64,000 nucleotides of DNA, taken from contig NZ_VOMB01000006.1 in assembly GCF_019050325.1 (NCBI RefSeq), positions 70,470-134,469 of the forward strand. Reading direction: 5' to 3'. Within the stretch, counting starts at the first letter, position 1, and the number at the start of each line of letters is the position of its first letter. The stretch is from [Mycobacterium] fortunisiensis. GTDB taxonomy: Bacteria; Actinomycetota; Actinomycetes; Mycobacteriales; Mycobacteriaceae. The position numbers were made by a program, and so were the translations under genes. Positions 25,447 through 33,800 of this stretch are shown here, one piece after another. The notes beneath the pieces were generated by a model. It saw nothing but the letters and a program-made list of their open reading frames with translations. It searched no databases and was not told the DNA's origin.

Positions 25447-26310
25447 TCAGCTACCTACCAGACCCATATCCCCGCGGAAGCGCTCCAGGCCCTTGATCTT
25501 CTCGTCCGTTCCGGCGTTCGGTCCGGAGTAGAACATCCACGGCATGGTGAGAATGTGGGTGATGCCGCCTTCTTCGGCGCGGGCGTACTGGTCGGGGGTG
25601 AACGCATCGTTGAGCGGGGCCAGAATGGTGAAGTCGTCCATGGCCTTTCCTGCTTCAGCGCGGAGCGCACGCAACCGGGCAGCAATGGTGAGTGCTTCGG
25701 CCATCGGCAGCAGATCACCGATCCAGCCGTCATGTGCGGCGGCGCGGCGCAGTGCGTGCTCAGTGCGCCCGCCGACGAGAACCGGTATGTGCGGCGCCGG
25801 CGGACTCATCTCCAGCTTCGGGGTCTGGTAGAACTCGCCGTGGAATTCGGTCCAACCCGGCGCCCAGAGTTCGCGCATCAATTCGACCATCTCGTCGGAG
25901 CGTTTCCCGCGCCGGGAGAATTGGGCACCGAGCAGTTCGAACTCTTCGCGGCACCACCCGACGCCGAGGCCGAGCTCGACCCGTCCTTGCGACAGATATG
26001 CCGCGGTGCCAATCGATTTGGCCGCCGAATACGGATCCCGTAGCGCAGCAACGTACACCGTGGTGACGAACCGCAGCCGTGTGGTGAGCTGGGCCAGGCT
26101 GCCGATGAGTACCCACGGGTCGGCCCAGTCGGTGAACGGTTCCCAACGCCGATCCCCGGAGTCGCTGTAGGGGTAGGGCGTCTGAAGTTCGGCAAAGTTC
26201 ACTACGTGGTCGGGGATTCCGAGGCCGTCGTAGCCCAATTCGTCGGCCGCCTTGGCGATCTCCAAGATCTCCCCGGTGTCCATGAACCCGGTGCTGATGT
26301 AGAACTTCAT
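25447..26310 (-). CDS. LLM-class F420-dependent oxidoreductase
   Basis: 287-residue luciferase-like monooxygenase family protein, of the kind that in mycobacteria commonly uses coenzyme F420. Evidence: MKFYISTGFMDTGEILEIA start, RLRFVTTVYVAALRDPYSAAK, GRVELGLGVGWCREEFE, and IPVLVGGRTEHALRRAA. It overlaps the FAD-dehydrogenase stop by four bases (ATGA), so the two are one operon read away from the TetR gene. The substrate is probably a hydrophobic ketone or alcohol, but nothing in the sequence fixes it. Confidence 0.9.
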   Translation of the reverse strand: MKFYISTGFMDTGEILEIAKAADELGYDGLGIPDHVVNFAELQTPYPYSDSGDRRWEPFTDWADPWVLIGSLAQLTTRLRFVTTVYVAALRDPYSAAKSIGTAAYLSQGRVELGLGVGWCREEFELLGAQFSRRGKRSDEMVELMRELWAPGWTEFHGEFYQTPKLEMSPPAPHIPVLVGGRTEHALRRAAAHDGWIGDLLPMAEALTIAARLRALRAEAGKAMDDFTILAPLNDAFTPDQYARAEEGGITHILTMPWMFYSGPNAGTDEKIKGLERFRGDMGLVGS

Positions 26311-27821
26311 CGGCTCGCCGCATTACCGCCGGCAATCCGACCGAAGGCGAGCGCATCTCCCAGTCCCATACCGCCGGACAGGCACCAAGAGTACGAGGAA
26401 CTGACGTCTCCGGCGCAGTACAGACCAGGTATCGGTGCCCCAAAGGGGTCGACCGCGCGCGCGTGTTCGTCCTTGCGGATACCACCGAGGGTGGTCATCA
26501 AGAGTTGCGCCCATTCGTAGCCGTAGAAGGGCGGCCGTGCGATGGGCCGCATGGTATGTGCCGGGCGACCGAAAACCGGGTCATCTGAACCGCTTTCGGC
26601 CAAGGCATTGTATTGCTCGATCTCCGCCTCCAGGCCTTTGGGATCGATGTTGAGCTTGTCTGCGAGTTCGGCGATCGAATCCGCCCGGGTAATCCAGCCA
26701 CGCTCGATCTCGGCGCTGTTGTCCAAGCTCCATTCGTAGCCCTCGATCTGGCGGATCCAGCCGACCGCGAAGAAGGCGCGAGGGATCACCAGCGGGCCGG
26801 CCAACCGGGCTTCCTCGTCGAAGATCGTCCACATCGGTACGCCGGGGTCGAAGTCGAACATCCCACGCTGGATGGACTTTCCGTGACGGTTCGGGACCGA
26901 TTCGTCGACGAGGCGGCGGCCGTCGGCGCCCACGTTTATGAACCGGGCACCAGGCATGGTGTCCTGGCCGGTGCCGTATGGCGGCATCGCAATACCGGGC
27001 ATCGCCATGTAGTTGTAGGGGTGGGACAGATCTGCACCGACCTTCTGCGCCATTCGGATGCCGTCGCCTGTGCAGGCCGGATTGCCCCAAGGCGTGACGT
27101 TGGGCAATCGCAGGTAGTTGCGGGCCATTTCGGGATTGGCGGCGAATCCGCCGGTGGCCAGCACGACGCCGCGCCGGGCCATCAGCACATGTTCAGCGCC
27201 TCCGTCAGACACCACGACCCCGGTGATCGCGCCGTCGGGATCGGCCACCAGGCGCAGCACCTCGTTGTTGTACCGAACGTCGATGCCGCTGTCGTCCAGG
27301 CAGGTTTTCAGCATGAGCCACAGTCGGGAGAAGCCCATCGATCCGCCGATGACGTTGTAGTCAGAACCGCAGTCGTGTCCTTCGACCTCGTCGTACTCGT
27401 CTTCGGGTGGATTCTGGACGCCCTGCAGTCGCAGGGTGTCGCCCCAGGAGATCTGCGCGAAGTCGGTGCCGTCGCCGGTGTAAGGATCGCCGGTGTCACG
27501 TGGTACCCGGCCCCGGGCCTGTTCGGCCAGTCCCTTCAGCCACTGAGTGTTCCGTGACGTCTCCCGGGCCCACGCCGCGGCAAGTTCGTCGGCGATGCTG
27601 AACTGCCACGACATCGCATGCAGGTGCCGCTGGGCCAGATCGACATCGTGAGGGCTGAACCAAACCTGCCCGGACACTCGTGAATTACCGCCGGCATGGT
27701 CGGGCGACGTCTTCTCCAGTACCACCACATTCGCGCCGGCCTCTTGGGCCGTCAGTGCCGCTGCGATCCCCGCGCCGCCCATACCGACCACCACTACGTC
27801 GAATGTCGCTTCGTGCGCCAT
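26307..27821 (-). CDS. FAD-dependent oxidoreductase (fumarate reductase / KstD-like)
   Basis: 504-residue flavoprotein of the fumarate reductase/succinate dehydrogenase superfamily that includes 3-ketosteroid delta-1-dehydrogenases. FAD-binding motif VVVGMGGAGIAAALTAQEAG lies at about residues 8-27, GGNSRVSGQVW near 45, GVVLATGGFAANPEMARN near 225, and the C-terminal FAD contact GLYCAGDVSSS...GGMGLGDALAFGRIAG. ATG 27821 has GGGAGG five bases upstream. Operon partner is the LLM oxidoreductase; control is probably by the divergent TetR gene. A steroid substrate is plausible but not shown. Confidence 0.88.
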   Translation of the reverse strand: MAHEATFDVVVVGMGGAGIAAALTAQEAGANVVVLEKTSPDHAGGNSRVSGQVWFSPHDVDLAQRHLHAMSWQFSIADELAAAWARETSRNTQWLKGLAEQARGRVPRDTGDPYTGDGTDFAQISWGDTLRLQGVQNPPEDEYDEVEGHDCGSDYNVIGGSMGFSRLWLMLKTCLDDSGIDVRYNNEVLRLVADPDGAITGVVVSDGGAEHVLMARRGVVLATGGFAANPEMARNYLRLPNVTPWGNPACTGDGIRMAQKVGADLSHPYNYMAMPGIAMPPYGTGQDTMPGARFINVGADGRRLVDESVPNRHGKSIQRGMFDFDPGVPMWTIFDEEARLAGPLVIPRAFFAVGWIRQIEGYEWSLDNSAEIERGWITRADSIAELADKLNIDPKGLEAEIEQYNALAESGSDDPVFGRPAHTMRPIARPPFYGYEWAQLLMTTLGGIRKDEHARAVDPFGAPIPGLYCAGDVSSSYSWCLSGGMGLGDALAFGRIAGGNAASR

Positions 27822-27850
27822 ACAAGCCTCCCGGGCCGAATCTATTTCAT

Positions 27851-27884
27851 AGATGCCTCTCAAATACGAATCATAGAGGCATCT
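27851..27884. promoter_or_regulatory. Inverted-repeat operator between the FAD gene and tetR
   Basis: AGATGCCTCT (27851-27860) and AGAGGCATCT (27875-27884) are perfect 10-base inverted arms separated by 14 bases, in the 108-base divergent intergenic region. TCATAGA occurs directly repeated at 27847 and 27871. The placement fits an operator for the adjacent TetR regulator controlling both directions. Confidence 0.6.
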
Positions 27885-27929
27885 CAGATCGGTGCCAAGG
27901 GGTTGTCTCCGCAGTCCTACGATTGGCCC

Positions 27930-28607
27930 ATGCCGACACCGTCGCCCACTTCTGCCGCAGGCCGCCGCCCCAACCGGCGTGGCGAGACGACGCGCACCCA
28001 CGTGCTGAAGGTGGCGCTACAGGTGTTGTCCAGTGGTCGGCCCGACGCTGTGAGTGTCAATCTGGTGGCCCGGCAAGCTGGGGTGACGTGGGGGACGGTG
28101 CAGTACCAATTCGGTGACGCCGATGGCTTGTGGGCGGCGACCCTTGACCACATACTCGCCACGGCGGGGCCGACCGTGTGGGCCAGGCCCACCGCAGCGG
28201 CGGTCCCAGACAGGGTTGCCGAACTCATCGAATTGGTCTGGGCCGCACTCGGTTCCAACTACTACACGGCCCGTACCAATCTGCAGTCCAATCTGGCCGC
28301 GACCCGCGCCGAACTGGAAGCCGAATATCCGAGGACTGCGACGGCGTTGGACGCGGTAGACGAAAAACTCGCGGACCAGTTCGAATATTTTCTGAGTGAT
28401 CTACCGGTGTCCCCGTTGGCGATCCAACGGGTGTGCGCCTTTGTGCCGACCGCGCTTCGCGGGTTACACGCCGAGCACACATTCGGATTTCCGATCGACG
28501 TAGAAGCAGCTCTGGTTGGCCTGCGAGACGCGGTCATCGCTTACCTGGTGCCGACAGCGACCGGCCCCGCGGAGCCCCAACCCGTTGTTGTAGAGCGGGA
28601 CCATTGA
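27930..28607 (+). CDS. TetR family transcriptional regulator
   Basis: 225-residue regulator. N-terminal helix-turn-helix: THVLKVALQVLSSGRPDAVS then VNLVARQAGVTWGTVQYQFG (about residues 25-70), where the usual TVYYHF is replaced by TVQYQFG. The C-terminal ligand domain is unassigned. ATG 27930 has no ribosome binding site, suggesting a short or leaderless transcript. Divergent from the FAD/LLM operon across a 10-base-arm inverted repeat, so it probably represses that operon and itself. Ends ten bases from the convergent HNH gene. Confidence 0.87.
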   Translation: MPTPSPTSAAGRRPNRRGETTRTHVLKVALQVLSSGRPDAVSVNLVARQAGVTWGTVQYQFGDADGLWAATLDHILATAGPTVWARPTAAAVPDRVAELIELVWAALGSNYYTARTNLQSNLAATRAELEAEYPRTATALDAVDEKLADQFEYFLSDLPVSPLAIQRVCAFVPTALRGLHAEHTFGFPIDVEAALVGLRDAVIAYLVPTATGPAEPQPVVVERDH

Positions 28608-28617
28608 CGTGCGGCGC

Positions 28618-29022
28618 CTAGAACGACTGGCCGTTGGCGTAGCGCTCGCGACGGTAAAATCGACCGTTGCCCCGGTTGCGGCTCTTGAATGTCGGCAATT
28701 GCGAGTCGCAGTTGGGGCAGACCAGCCGCAGGTTCTCCCGTCGATTGTTCGTCGGGTCGCCATCGATGTGGTCCATGATCAACGTCAGCGGTAGGTCCTG
28801 CCAGACGCTGGCTGCACCGCAGATCGAGCAGCAGCCCGATTGGGCGTCGATGAGATAGAGCCGGATGTAGTTGCCTTGCTCGCCGCGGACGCGGGCTTCA
28901 CCGGATTCAAGCCAGTGCTTCGTCATGGCATCTCGTCGGGTCGCGGCTTGACACGCGTTGCCGCAGTAGATCTTCTGGCTACGCTTCGAAAGTGGTGCAC
29001 CGCAACCGCGACACTGTCTCAT
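28618..29022 (-). CDS. HNH endonuclease family protein
   Basis: 134-residue protein. An N-terminal zinc-finger-like pair (CRGCG and YCGNACQ, about residues 4-29) precedes a C-terminal HNH domain with CSICG, the catalytic LIMDHIDGDPTNNRRENLRL and CPNCDSQ. This compact form resembles phage or standalone HNH nucleases. It lies 46 bases from a tRNA gene, which may mark a remnant of an integrated element, but no integrase or att repeat is visible nearby. Confidence 0.87.
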   Translation of the reverse strand: MRQCRGCGAPLSKRSQKIYCGNACQAATRRDAMTKHWLESGEARVRGEQGNYIRLYLIDAQSGCCSICGAASVWQDLPLTLIMDHIDGDPTNNRRENLRLVCPNCDSQLPTFKSRNRGNGRFYRRERYANGQSF

Positions 29023-29068
29023 GGGTTGAAGCTACGGGCAGGCACCGACAAGCAGCCGCCGCCAATCT

Positions 29069-29143
29069 TGGAGCCCCCGGTCAGGATTGAACTGACGGCC
29101 TACGCTTTACAAGAGCGTTGCTCTACCACTGAGCTACGGAGGC
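29069..29143 (-). tRNA. tRNA-Thr (anticodon TGT)
   Basis: A 75-base cloverleaf on the minus strand: acceptor GCCTCCG pairs with CGGGGGC, D arm GCTC/GAGC, anticodon stem ACGCT/AGCGT around loop CTTGTAA, T arm GTCAG/CTGAC with loop TTCAATC, discriminator T and encoded CCA. Anticodon TGT at the standard position reads ACA threonine codons. All stems pair, with one G-T wobble in the acceptor. Confidence 0.97.
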
Positions 29144-29169
29144 GGGTCGAACGCGCCCAGTCTAACGGG

Positions 29170-29985
29170 TCACTCGTCGGCGTCGATAACTCGCTGGGAA
29201 CTGACCGGCCGCGGGGAGCTCCGCCGAGACGACCGACGGGGCAGCGGGATGCGGTCGGCGATGTTGCTCAGTGGGTTGACCACCTGGCTCAGCGTGATGA
29301 CCGCGTCGTGCAGCGCGTCGATGGTGGGCGCCAGGGCCTCCAGGCCGGGCGCCAACCGGTTCAGGGTGTCGGCCACGTCGGCGAGTTTGAGCAACGGACC
29401 GTCGGGGTCGGTCAGGGTGTCCAGCAACCCGCCCTCGGCCAGTAGGCGATCGGCCACCCCGTCCTCGCGCAGCACCCGCTCGATCAGGCCGTCGTTGGCG
29501 AGCAGTTGGTCGGCCAGGCCACCCGGCGCGATCACCCGTGACAGTGCCCCGTCTTCGGTGGTCATCCGGTCCAGCAGCCCACCCTCCAGGGTGATCTGAT
29601 CCACCAGGCCGCCGGGAGCCAGGGCCCGGGCCACCGCGCCGTTGTCGGCGGTCAACCGGTCCAGCAGCCCGCCCTCGGCGGTCACCTGGTCCACCAGCCC
29701 TCCCGGTCGCAGCAAACGGTTCACCGGGCCGTCGGTGGCCAGTGCCCGGCCCAGTGGGGCGTCGTCGTCCAGCAGCCGGGCCAACCGGTTGGCCCGCTCC
29801 ACGGCGTCGTCGAGTCCGAGCATTCCGGCCACCGATGACCTGCCACCCAGCTGACCGGCCCCGGTGATGCCGCGCTGGACCGCGTTGAGCGTCTCGTTGG
29901 CGATGCCGAGCCCGGCGTCGGCCACCGCGAACCCGATTCGGACGGGCGCCGTGGCAACCTGGACCAGGGTTTTGCCGAGGTTCAT
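29170..29985 (-). CDS. Repeat-containing conserved protein (Rv0756c-like)
   Basis: 271-residue protein of unknown function found beside phoP in mycobacteria. After a short hydrophobic N-terminal region (MNLGKTLVQVATAPVRIGFA), residues about 65-195 are built of 13-14-residue repeats such as GGLVDQVTAEGGLLDRLT and GGLADQLLANDGLIERVL, predicted to stack as a regular helical or solenoid array. The tail is Ser/Arg-rich. ATG 29985 lacks a ribosome binding site and may be leaderless. Synteny with Rv0756c-phoP supports the gene. Confidence 0.85.
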   Translation of the reverse strand: MNLGKTLVQVATAPVRIGFAVADAGLGIANETLNAVQRGITGAGQLGGRSSVAGMLGLDDAVERANRLARLLDDDAPLGRALATDGPVNRLLRPGGLVDQVTAEGGLLDRLTADNGAVARALAPGGLVDQITLEGGLLDRMTTEDGALSRVIAPGGLADQLLANDGLIERVLREDGVADRLLAEGGLLDTLTDPDGPLLKLADVADTLNRLAPGLEALAPTIDALHDAVITLSQVVNPLSNIADRIPLPRRSSRRSSPRPVSSQRVIDADE

Positions 29986-30008
29986 GCGCGTCAGTGTAGT
30001 TACCCGGA

Positions 30009-30038
30009 TCACAGCTAAACTCACAGGAAGTGCACAGC
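30009..30038 (+). promoter_or_regulatory. PhoP-box-like direct repeats upstream of phoP
   Basis: Three similar 7-mers in the same direction: TCACAGC (30009-30015), TCACAGG (30021-30027) and GCACAGC (30032-30038), with spacers of five and four bases. The published M. tuberculosis PhoP box is TCACAGC-N4-TCACAGC. The second and third sites have exactly the N4 spacing, so autoregulation is likely. Confidence 0.6.
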
Positions 30039-30087
30039 GTGCATGCAGGATCAGTTCAACAGGCACCACCAACATCAGGGAATGGCC

Positions 30088-30801
30088 ATGCCTGCAGTTC
30101 CCGAGAGTGTCCCCGAAGCCCGGGTTCTCGTCGTCGACGACGAGGCCAACATCGTCGAGCTGTTGTCCGTCAGCTTGAAATTCCAGGGCTTCGAAGTCCA
30201 CACCGCGTCCAACGGTGCTGCCGCCCTGGACAAGGCCAGGGAAGTCCGGCCCGATGCGGTGATCCTGGATGTGATGATGCCTGGCATGGACGGCTTCGGC
30301 CTGCTGCGTCGGCTGCGCGCCGACGGCATCGACGCGCCCGCGCTTTTTCTCACCGCCCGCGACAGCCTGCAGGACAAGATCGCCGGGCTCACGCTGGGTG
30401 GTGACGATTACGTGACCAAACCGTTCAGCCTCGAAGAGGTGGTGGCCCGGCTGCGGGTGATCCTGCGCCGGTCCGGCAAGGGCGTCGAAGAACCGCGCAG
30501 CGCCAAGCTGGCCTTCGCCGACATCGAACTCGACGAGGACACCCATGAGGTGTGGAAGGCCGGCGAGCCGGTCTCGCTGTCGCCGACGGAGTTCACCCTG
30601 CTGCGTTACTTCATCATCAACGCGGGCACGGTGCTGTCCAAGCCCAAGATCCTCGACCACGTATGGCGGTACGACTTCGGCGGTGACGTCAACGTCGTCG
30701 AGTCCTATGTGTCCTACCTGCGCCGCAAGGTCGACACCGGCGAGAAGCGGTTGCTGCACACGCTGCGCGGGGTCGGCTACGTTTTGCGCGAGCCGCGCTG
30801 A
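30088..30801 (+). CDS. phoP: Two-component response regulator PhoP
   Basis: OmpR/PhoB-family response regulator. Receiver domain (about residues 10-125): acidic pair in LVVDDEANIVELL, phosphoacceptor Asp in VILDVMMPGMDGFG, Thr in LFLTARDS and Lys in DYVTKPFS. C-terminal winged helix (about 140-237) with LSPTEFTLLRYF and VWRYDFGGDVNVVESYVSYL. The sequence is nearly identical to M. tuberculosis PhoP, which controls envelope lipids, ESX-1 output and acid response. ATG 30088 has CAGGGA six bases upstream; an in-frame ATG at 30043 would extend it by 15 residues (MQDQFNRHHQHQG...) but lies right against the PhoP-box repeats. Confidence 0.95.
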   Translation: MPAVPESVPEARVLVVDDEANIVELLSVSLKFQGFEVHTASNGAAALDKAREVRPDAVILDVMMPGMDGFGLLRRLRADGIDAPALFLTARDSLQDKIAGLTLGGDDYVTKPFSLEEVVARLRVILRRSGKGVEEPRSAKLAFADIELDEDTHEVWKAGEPVSLSPTEFTLLRYFIINAGTVLSKPKILDHVWRYDFGGDVNVVESYVSYLRRKVDTGEKRLLHTLRGVGYVLREPR

Positions 30802-30830
30802 CGGCCGGTCCGCCGCGGCATACTTTTGAG

Positions 30831-32261
30831 GTGTTCGACCGGGTAGAGCGGCACGGTGTGCCGCTGCGGGTGGGCCTGGTGGCCGCCGCCCTGGTCCTGG
30901 TGGCATGCGGCCTGCTGGCCTCGGGTGTCGCGGTGACCTCGATCATGCGGCACACCGAGATCAGCCGCATCGATCAGACGCTGCTCGACGCGTCCCGCAG
31001 TTGGGCGCAGGAACCGCGCCAGATGCCGTCGGCCCCGCTGGAGGGACCGAACCCGGCGCGCCCGCCGTCGAATTTCTACGTGCGTGGCGTCGGCCAGGAC
31101 GGCAGCACGTGGATCGCGGTCAACGACCGGGAGGCCGAACCGGAGTTGCCCGGCGACAACGACGTGGGCCCGGTGCCGGTGACCGTCAAGTCCGTCGACT
31201 CCGACGTGCAGTGGCGGGCGATGACGGTGCAGGGGCCCAACGGTGAACGCACCACCGTCGCCATCGACCTGTCCGATGTGCAGTCGTCGGTGCGGGCCCT
31301 GATCTGGTCGCAGGTCGGCATCGGCACGGTGGTGCTGCTGATCCTGGGCATCGTCGGCTACGCGGTGGTGCACCGCAGCCTGCGCCCGCTGGTCGAGGTG
31401 GAGCAGACCGCCGCCGCGATCGCCGCGGGCCAGCTGGATCGCCGTGTCCCCGAACGAGATCCGCGCACCGAGGTGGGGCGGTTGTCGCTGGCGCTCAACG
31501 GGATGCTCGCGCAGATCCAGCGGGCCGTGGCGTCCTCGGACGCCTCGGCCGAGCAGGCCCGCACTTCCGAGGACCGGATGCGGCGGTTCATCACCGATGC
31601 CAGCCACGAACTGCGGACCCCGCTGACCACGATCCGCGGGTTCGCCGAGCTGTACCGCCAGGGCGCTGCGCGCGACGTCGACATGCTGATGGGCCGTATC
31701 GAAAGCGAGTCCCGGCGGATGGGTCTGCTCGTCGAGGATCTGCTGTTGCTGGCGCGACTCGACGCACAACGGCCGCTGGAGCAGCGCCGGGTCGACCTGT
31801 TGGCCCTGGCCACCGACGCCGTGCACGACACGCAGTCGATCGCACCGGGTCGTGACGTGCGGATGGAGGTCTTCGACGGCCCCGGCACCCCCGAGGTGCT
31901 CGGCGACGAGCCCCGGCTGCGTCAGGTGTTGAGCAACCTCGTCGCCAACGCGGTGCAGCACACCCCCGAGGCCGCCGCGATCACGGTGCGCGTCGGTACC
32001 GAAGGCGAGGACGCGATCATCGAGGTGTGCGACGAGGGCCCGGGCATGACGAAGGACGACGCACTGCGGGTGTTCGAACGGTTCTACCGGGCCGACACGT
32101 CGCGTACCCGCGCCAGCGGCGGCACCGGGCTGGGCCTGTCGATCGTGCATTCCCTGGTGCTGGCGCACGGCGGCACGGTGCGGGTCACCACGGCCCCCGG
32201 CGAGGGCTGCCGGTTCACCGTCAGCTTGCCGAGGATTGCAGATCTGCCAGCGCGGCTTTGA
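30831..32261 (+). CDS. phoR: Sensor histidine kinase PhoR
   Basis: 476-residue membrane sensor kinase, partner of PhoP. Two transmembrane helices (about residues 12-38 and 160-182) flank an extracytoplasmic sensor region; then HAMP (about 183-240), dimerisation/phosphoacceptor [14 protein letters not shown] (His at about 262), and the ATPase domain with [30 protein letters not shown] and [13 protein letters not shown] 30831 starts 29 bases after phoP. Its 3' end overlaps the convergent HIT gene by 41 bases. Confidence 0.95.
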   Translation: MFDRVERHGVPLRVGLVAAALVLVACGLLASGVAVTSIMRHTEISRIDQTLLDASRSWAQEPRQMPSAPLEGPNPARPPSNFYVRGVGQDGSTWIAVNDREAEPELPGDNDVGPVPVTVKSVDSDVQWRAMTVQGPNGERTTVAIDLSDVQSSVRALIWSQVGIGTVVLLILGIVGYAVVHRSLRPLVEVEQTAAAIAAGQLDRRVPERDPRTEVGRLSLALNGMLAQIQRAVASSDASAEQARTSEDRMRRFITDASHELRTPLTTIRGFAELYRQGAARDVDMLMGRIESESRRMGLLVEDLLLLARLDAQRPLEQRRVDLLALATDAVHDTQSIAPGRDVRMEVFDGPGTPEVLGDEPRLRQVLSNLVANAVQHTPEAAAITVRVGTEGEDAIIEVCDEGPGMTKDDALRVFERFYRADTSRTRASGGTGLGLSIVHSLVLAHGGTVRVTTAPGEGCRFTVSLPRIADLPARL

Positions 32262-32637
32262 TCTTGGCCTGTGCCTCGTCGAGGGATTCGGCCGACGGGT
32301 TGTTGTCGACGTGGGCGAAGCCGAAATCGGTGAGGTTGTAGGCCGGGAACACGTGCACGTGCAGGTGCGGCACCTCGAGTCCGGCGATGATCACGCCGGC
32401 GCGCTGTGCGCCGAACCCCCGGCACACGGCCTTGCCGATCAGCTGTGACACTTCCATCACCCGGCTGAACACCGCAGGGTCGACATCCTGCCAGTTGTCG
32501 ATCTCGGCCCGGGGAACCACCAGGGTGTGGCCCTGGGTCATCGGCGCGATGGTCAGGAACGCGACGATCTCATCGTCTTCGTAGACGAATCGCCCGGGCA
32601 GTTCTCCGTTGATGATCTTCGTGAAGACGGACGCCAT
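32221..32637 (-). CDS. HIT family hydrolase (Rv0759c-like)
   Basis: 138-residue histidine-triad protein. The catalytic motif [10 protein letters not shown] is at about residues 91-100, with the substrate-binding [22 protein letters not shown] start and the [14 protein letters not shown] segment typical of Hint/HIT nucleotide phosphoramidases. A C-terminal extension of about 35 residues is variable. Convergent with phoR (41-base overlap), the same arrangement as in M. tuberculosis. Confidence 0.92.
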   Translation of the reverse strand: MASVFTKIINGELPGRFVYEDDEIVAFLTIAPMTQGHTLVVPRAEIDNWQDVDPAVFSRVMEVSQLIGKAVCRGFGAQRAGVIIAGLEVPHLHVHVFPAYNLTDFGFAHVDNNPSAESLDEAQAKIKAALADLQSSAS

Positions 32638-32731
32638 GGTGTCAAAGCATAGTGAGGCCTTCGGTGCCGTAGGGTGAGCCCTGTTTGCTACGCGTACTGC
32701 CTTTGATTAGCCGACCTAATTAATGGGTTCC

Positions 32732-32746
32732 GCGCAACGTTTGCGC
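32732..32746. promoter_or_regulatory. Inverted repeat upstream of the desaturase gene
   Basis: GCGCAA-CGT-TTGCGC (32732-32746) is a perfect 6+3+6 inverted repeat about 80 bases before the desaturase start, with a possible -10 TATACA at 32789-32794. It may be an operator for a fatty-acid regulator, but the half-sites are short. The rest of this 190-base gap shows nothing more. Confidence 0.35.
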
Positions 32747-32828
32747 AACACCAGGGTGTCGGGGCGGGTTGGACGAATCCGCGGCCCGTATACAGAGAAC
32801 CACCGACGCATCGCTATGAAAGGGCACC

Positions 32829-33797
32829 ATGCCGAAAGAACTGGCCGATGCCGTGCTGATCGCCGAACTCGAGCCGATCGCCGAAGACAACCTCAACCGG
32901 CACTTGACCACCACCAAGGACTGGTATCCGCACGACTATGTCCCCTGGGACTCGGGCCGGAACTTCGCCGCCACCGGTGGGCAGGACTGGGCGCTTGAGC
33001 AGTCACCGCTGAACGACGTCGCGCGGGCGGCGATGATCACCAACCTGCTCACCGAGGACAACCTGCCCTCGTACCACCGCGAGGCCGCCGGCAGCTTCTC
33101 GCAGGACGGCGCCTGGGGGGCCTGGGTGAATCGGTGGACGGCCGAGGAGAACCGGCACGGCATCGCGATCCGTGACTATCTGGTGGTCACCCGCGGCGTC
33201 GACCTCGTGGCGCTGGAACAGGCCCGCATGGAGCATGTGACCAACAGCTTCACCTCGACCGACGAAGAGCGGGCTCTGCACAACTCGGAATTTCTGATGT
33301 CGGTGGCCTACGTGACCTTCCAGGAGCTCGCCACCCGGGTCAGCCACCGCAACACCGGCAAGGCCTGTGACGATCCGATCGCCGACCGGTTGCTGCAGCG
33401 CATCGCCGCCGACGAGAACCTGCACATGATCTTCTACCGGAACATGTGCGGCGCCGCGCTCGAACTCTCACCCGATCAGGCCCTGGACGCCGTCGCCGCC
33501 GTCGTCGAGAACTTCCGGATGCCGGGGCAGGGCATGCCGGACTTCCGCCGCAACGGTGTGTTGATGGCCAAACACGGGATCTACGATCTGCGCCAGCATC
33601 TCGAAGAGGTCGTCATGCCGAACCTGCGCAAGTGGCGCATCTTCGAGCGCGGCGATTTCAGTGCCCGCGGCGAAGCCCGCCGCGACCAACTGGCGGCCTT
33701 CCTCGAGGATCTCCAGGGCAAGGTGCTCAAGTTCGAGGAACAGCGCGACCGCATGCTCGCCCGCGAGGCCGCCAAACGAGAGCGTCAGGCTTCCTGA
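32829..33797 (+). CDS. DesA-type acyl-ACP desaturase (fatty acid desaturase 2 family)
   Basis: 322-residue soluble diiron desaturase related to mycobacterial DesA1. Diiron ligands are visible: Glu in TEDNLPSYH, EENRHG (about residues 107-112), Glu in FQELATRVSHR and DENLHM (about 196-201), together with HGIAIRDYLVVTRGVD. Such enzymes desaturate acyl-ACP intermediates on the way to membrane lipids or mycolates. A gene of this kind does not stand here in M. tuberculosis as I recall, so it is probably an insertion or a lineage-specific paralogue. Ends four bases from the convergent SDR. Confidence 0.92.
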   Translation: MPKELADAVLIAELEPIAEDNLNRHLTTTKDWYPHDYVPWDSGRNFAATGGQDWALEQSPLNDVARAAMITNLLTEDNLPSYHREAAGSFSQDGAWGAWVNRWTAEENRHGIAIRDYLVVTRGVDLVALEQARMEHVTNSFTSTDEERALHNSEFLMSVAYVTFQELATRVSHRNTGKACDDPIADRLLQRIAADENLHMIFYRNMCGAALELSPDQALDAVAAVVENFRMPGQGMPDFRRNGVLMAKHGIYDLRQHLEEVVMPNLRKWRIFERGDFSARGEARRDQLAAFLEDLQGKVLKFEEQRDRMLAREAAKRERQAS

Positions 33798-33800
33798 CCG

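Noticed and set aside
25293..25496. Small plus-strand gene of 67 codons before the LLM gene
   Set aside because: No ribosome binding site or motif, and it runs into the convergent LLM coding sequence.
29986..30906. Upstream extension of the Rv0756c-like frame across phoP
   Set aside because: The extension is antisense to phoP and low in complexity; the real protein starts at MNLGKT.
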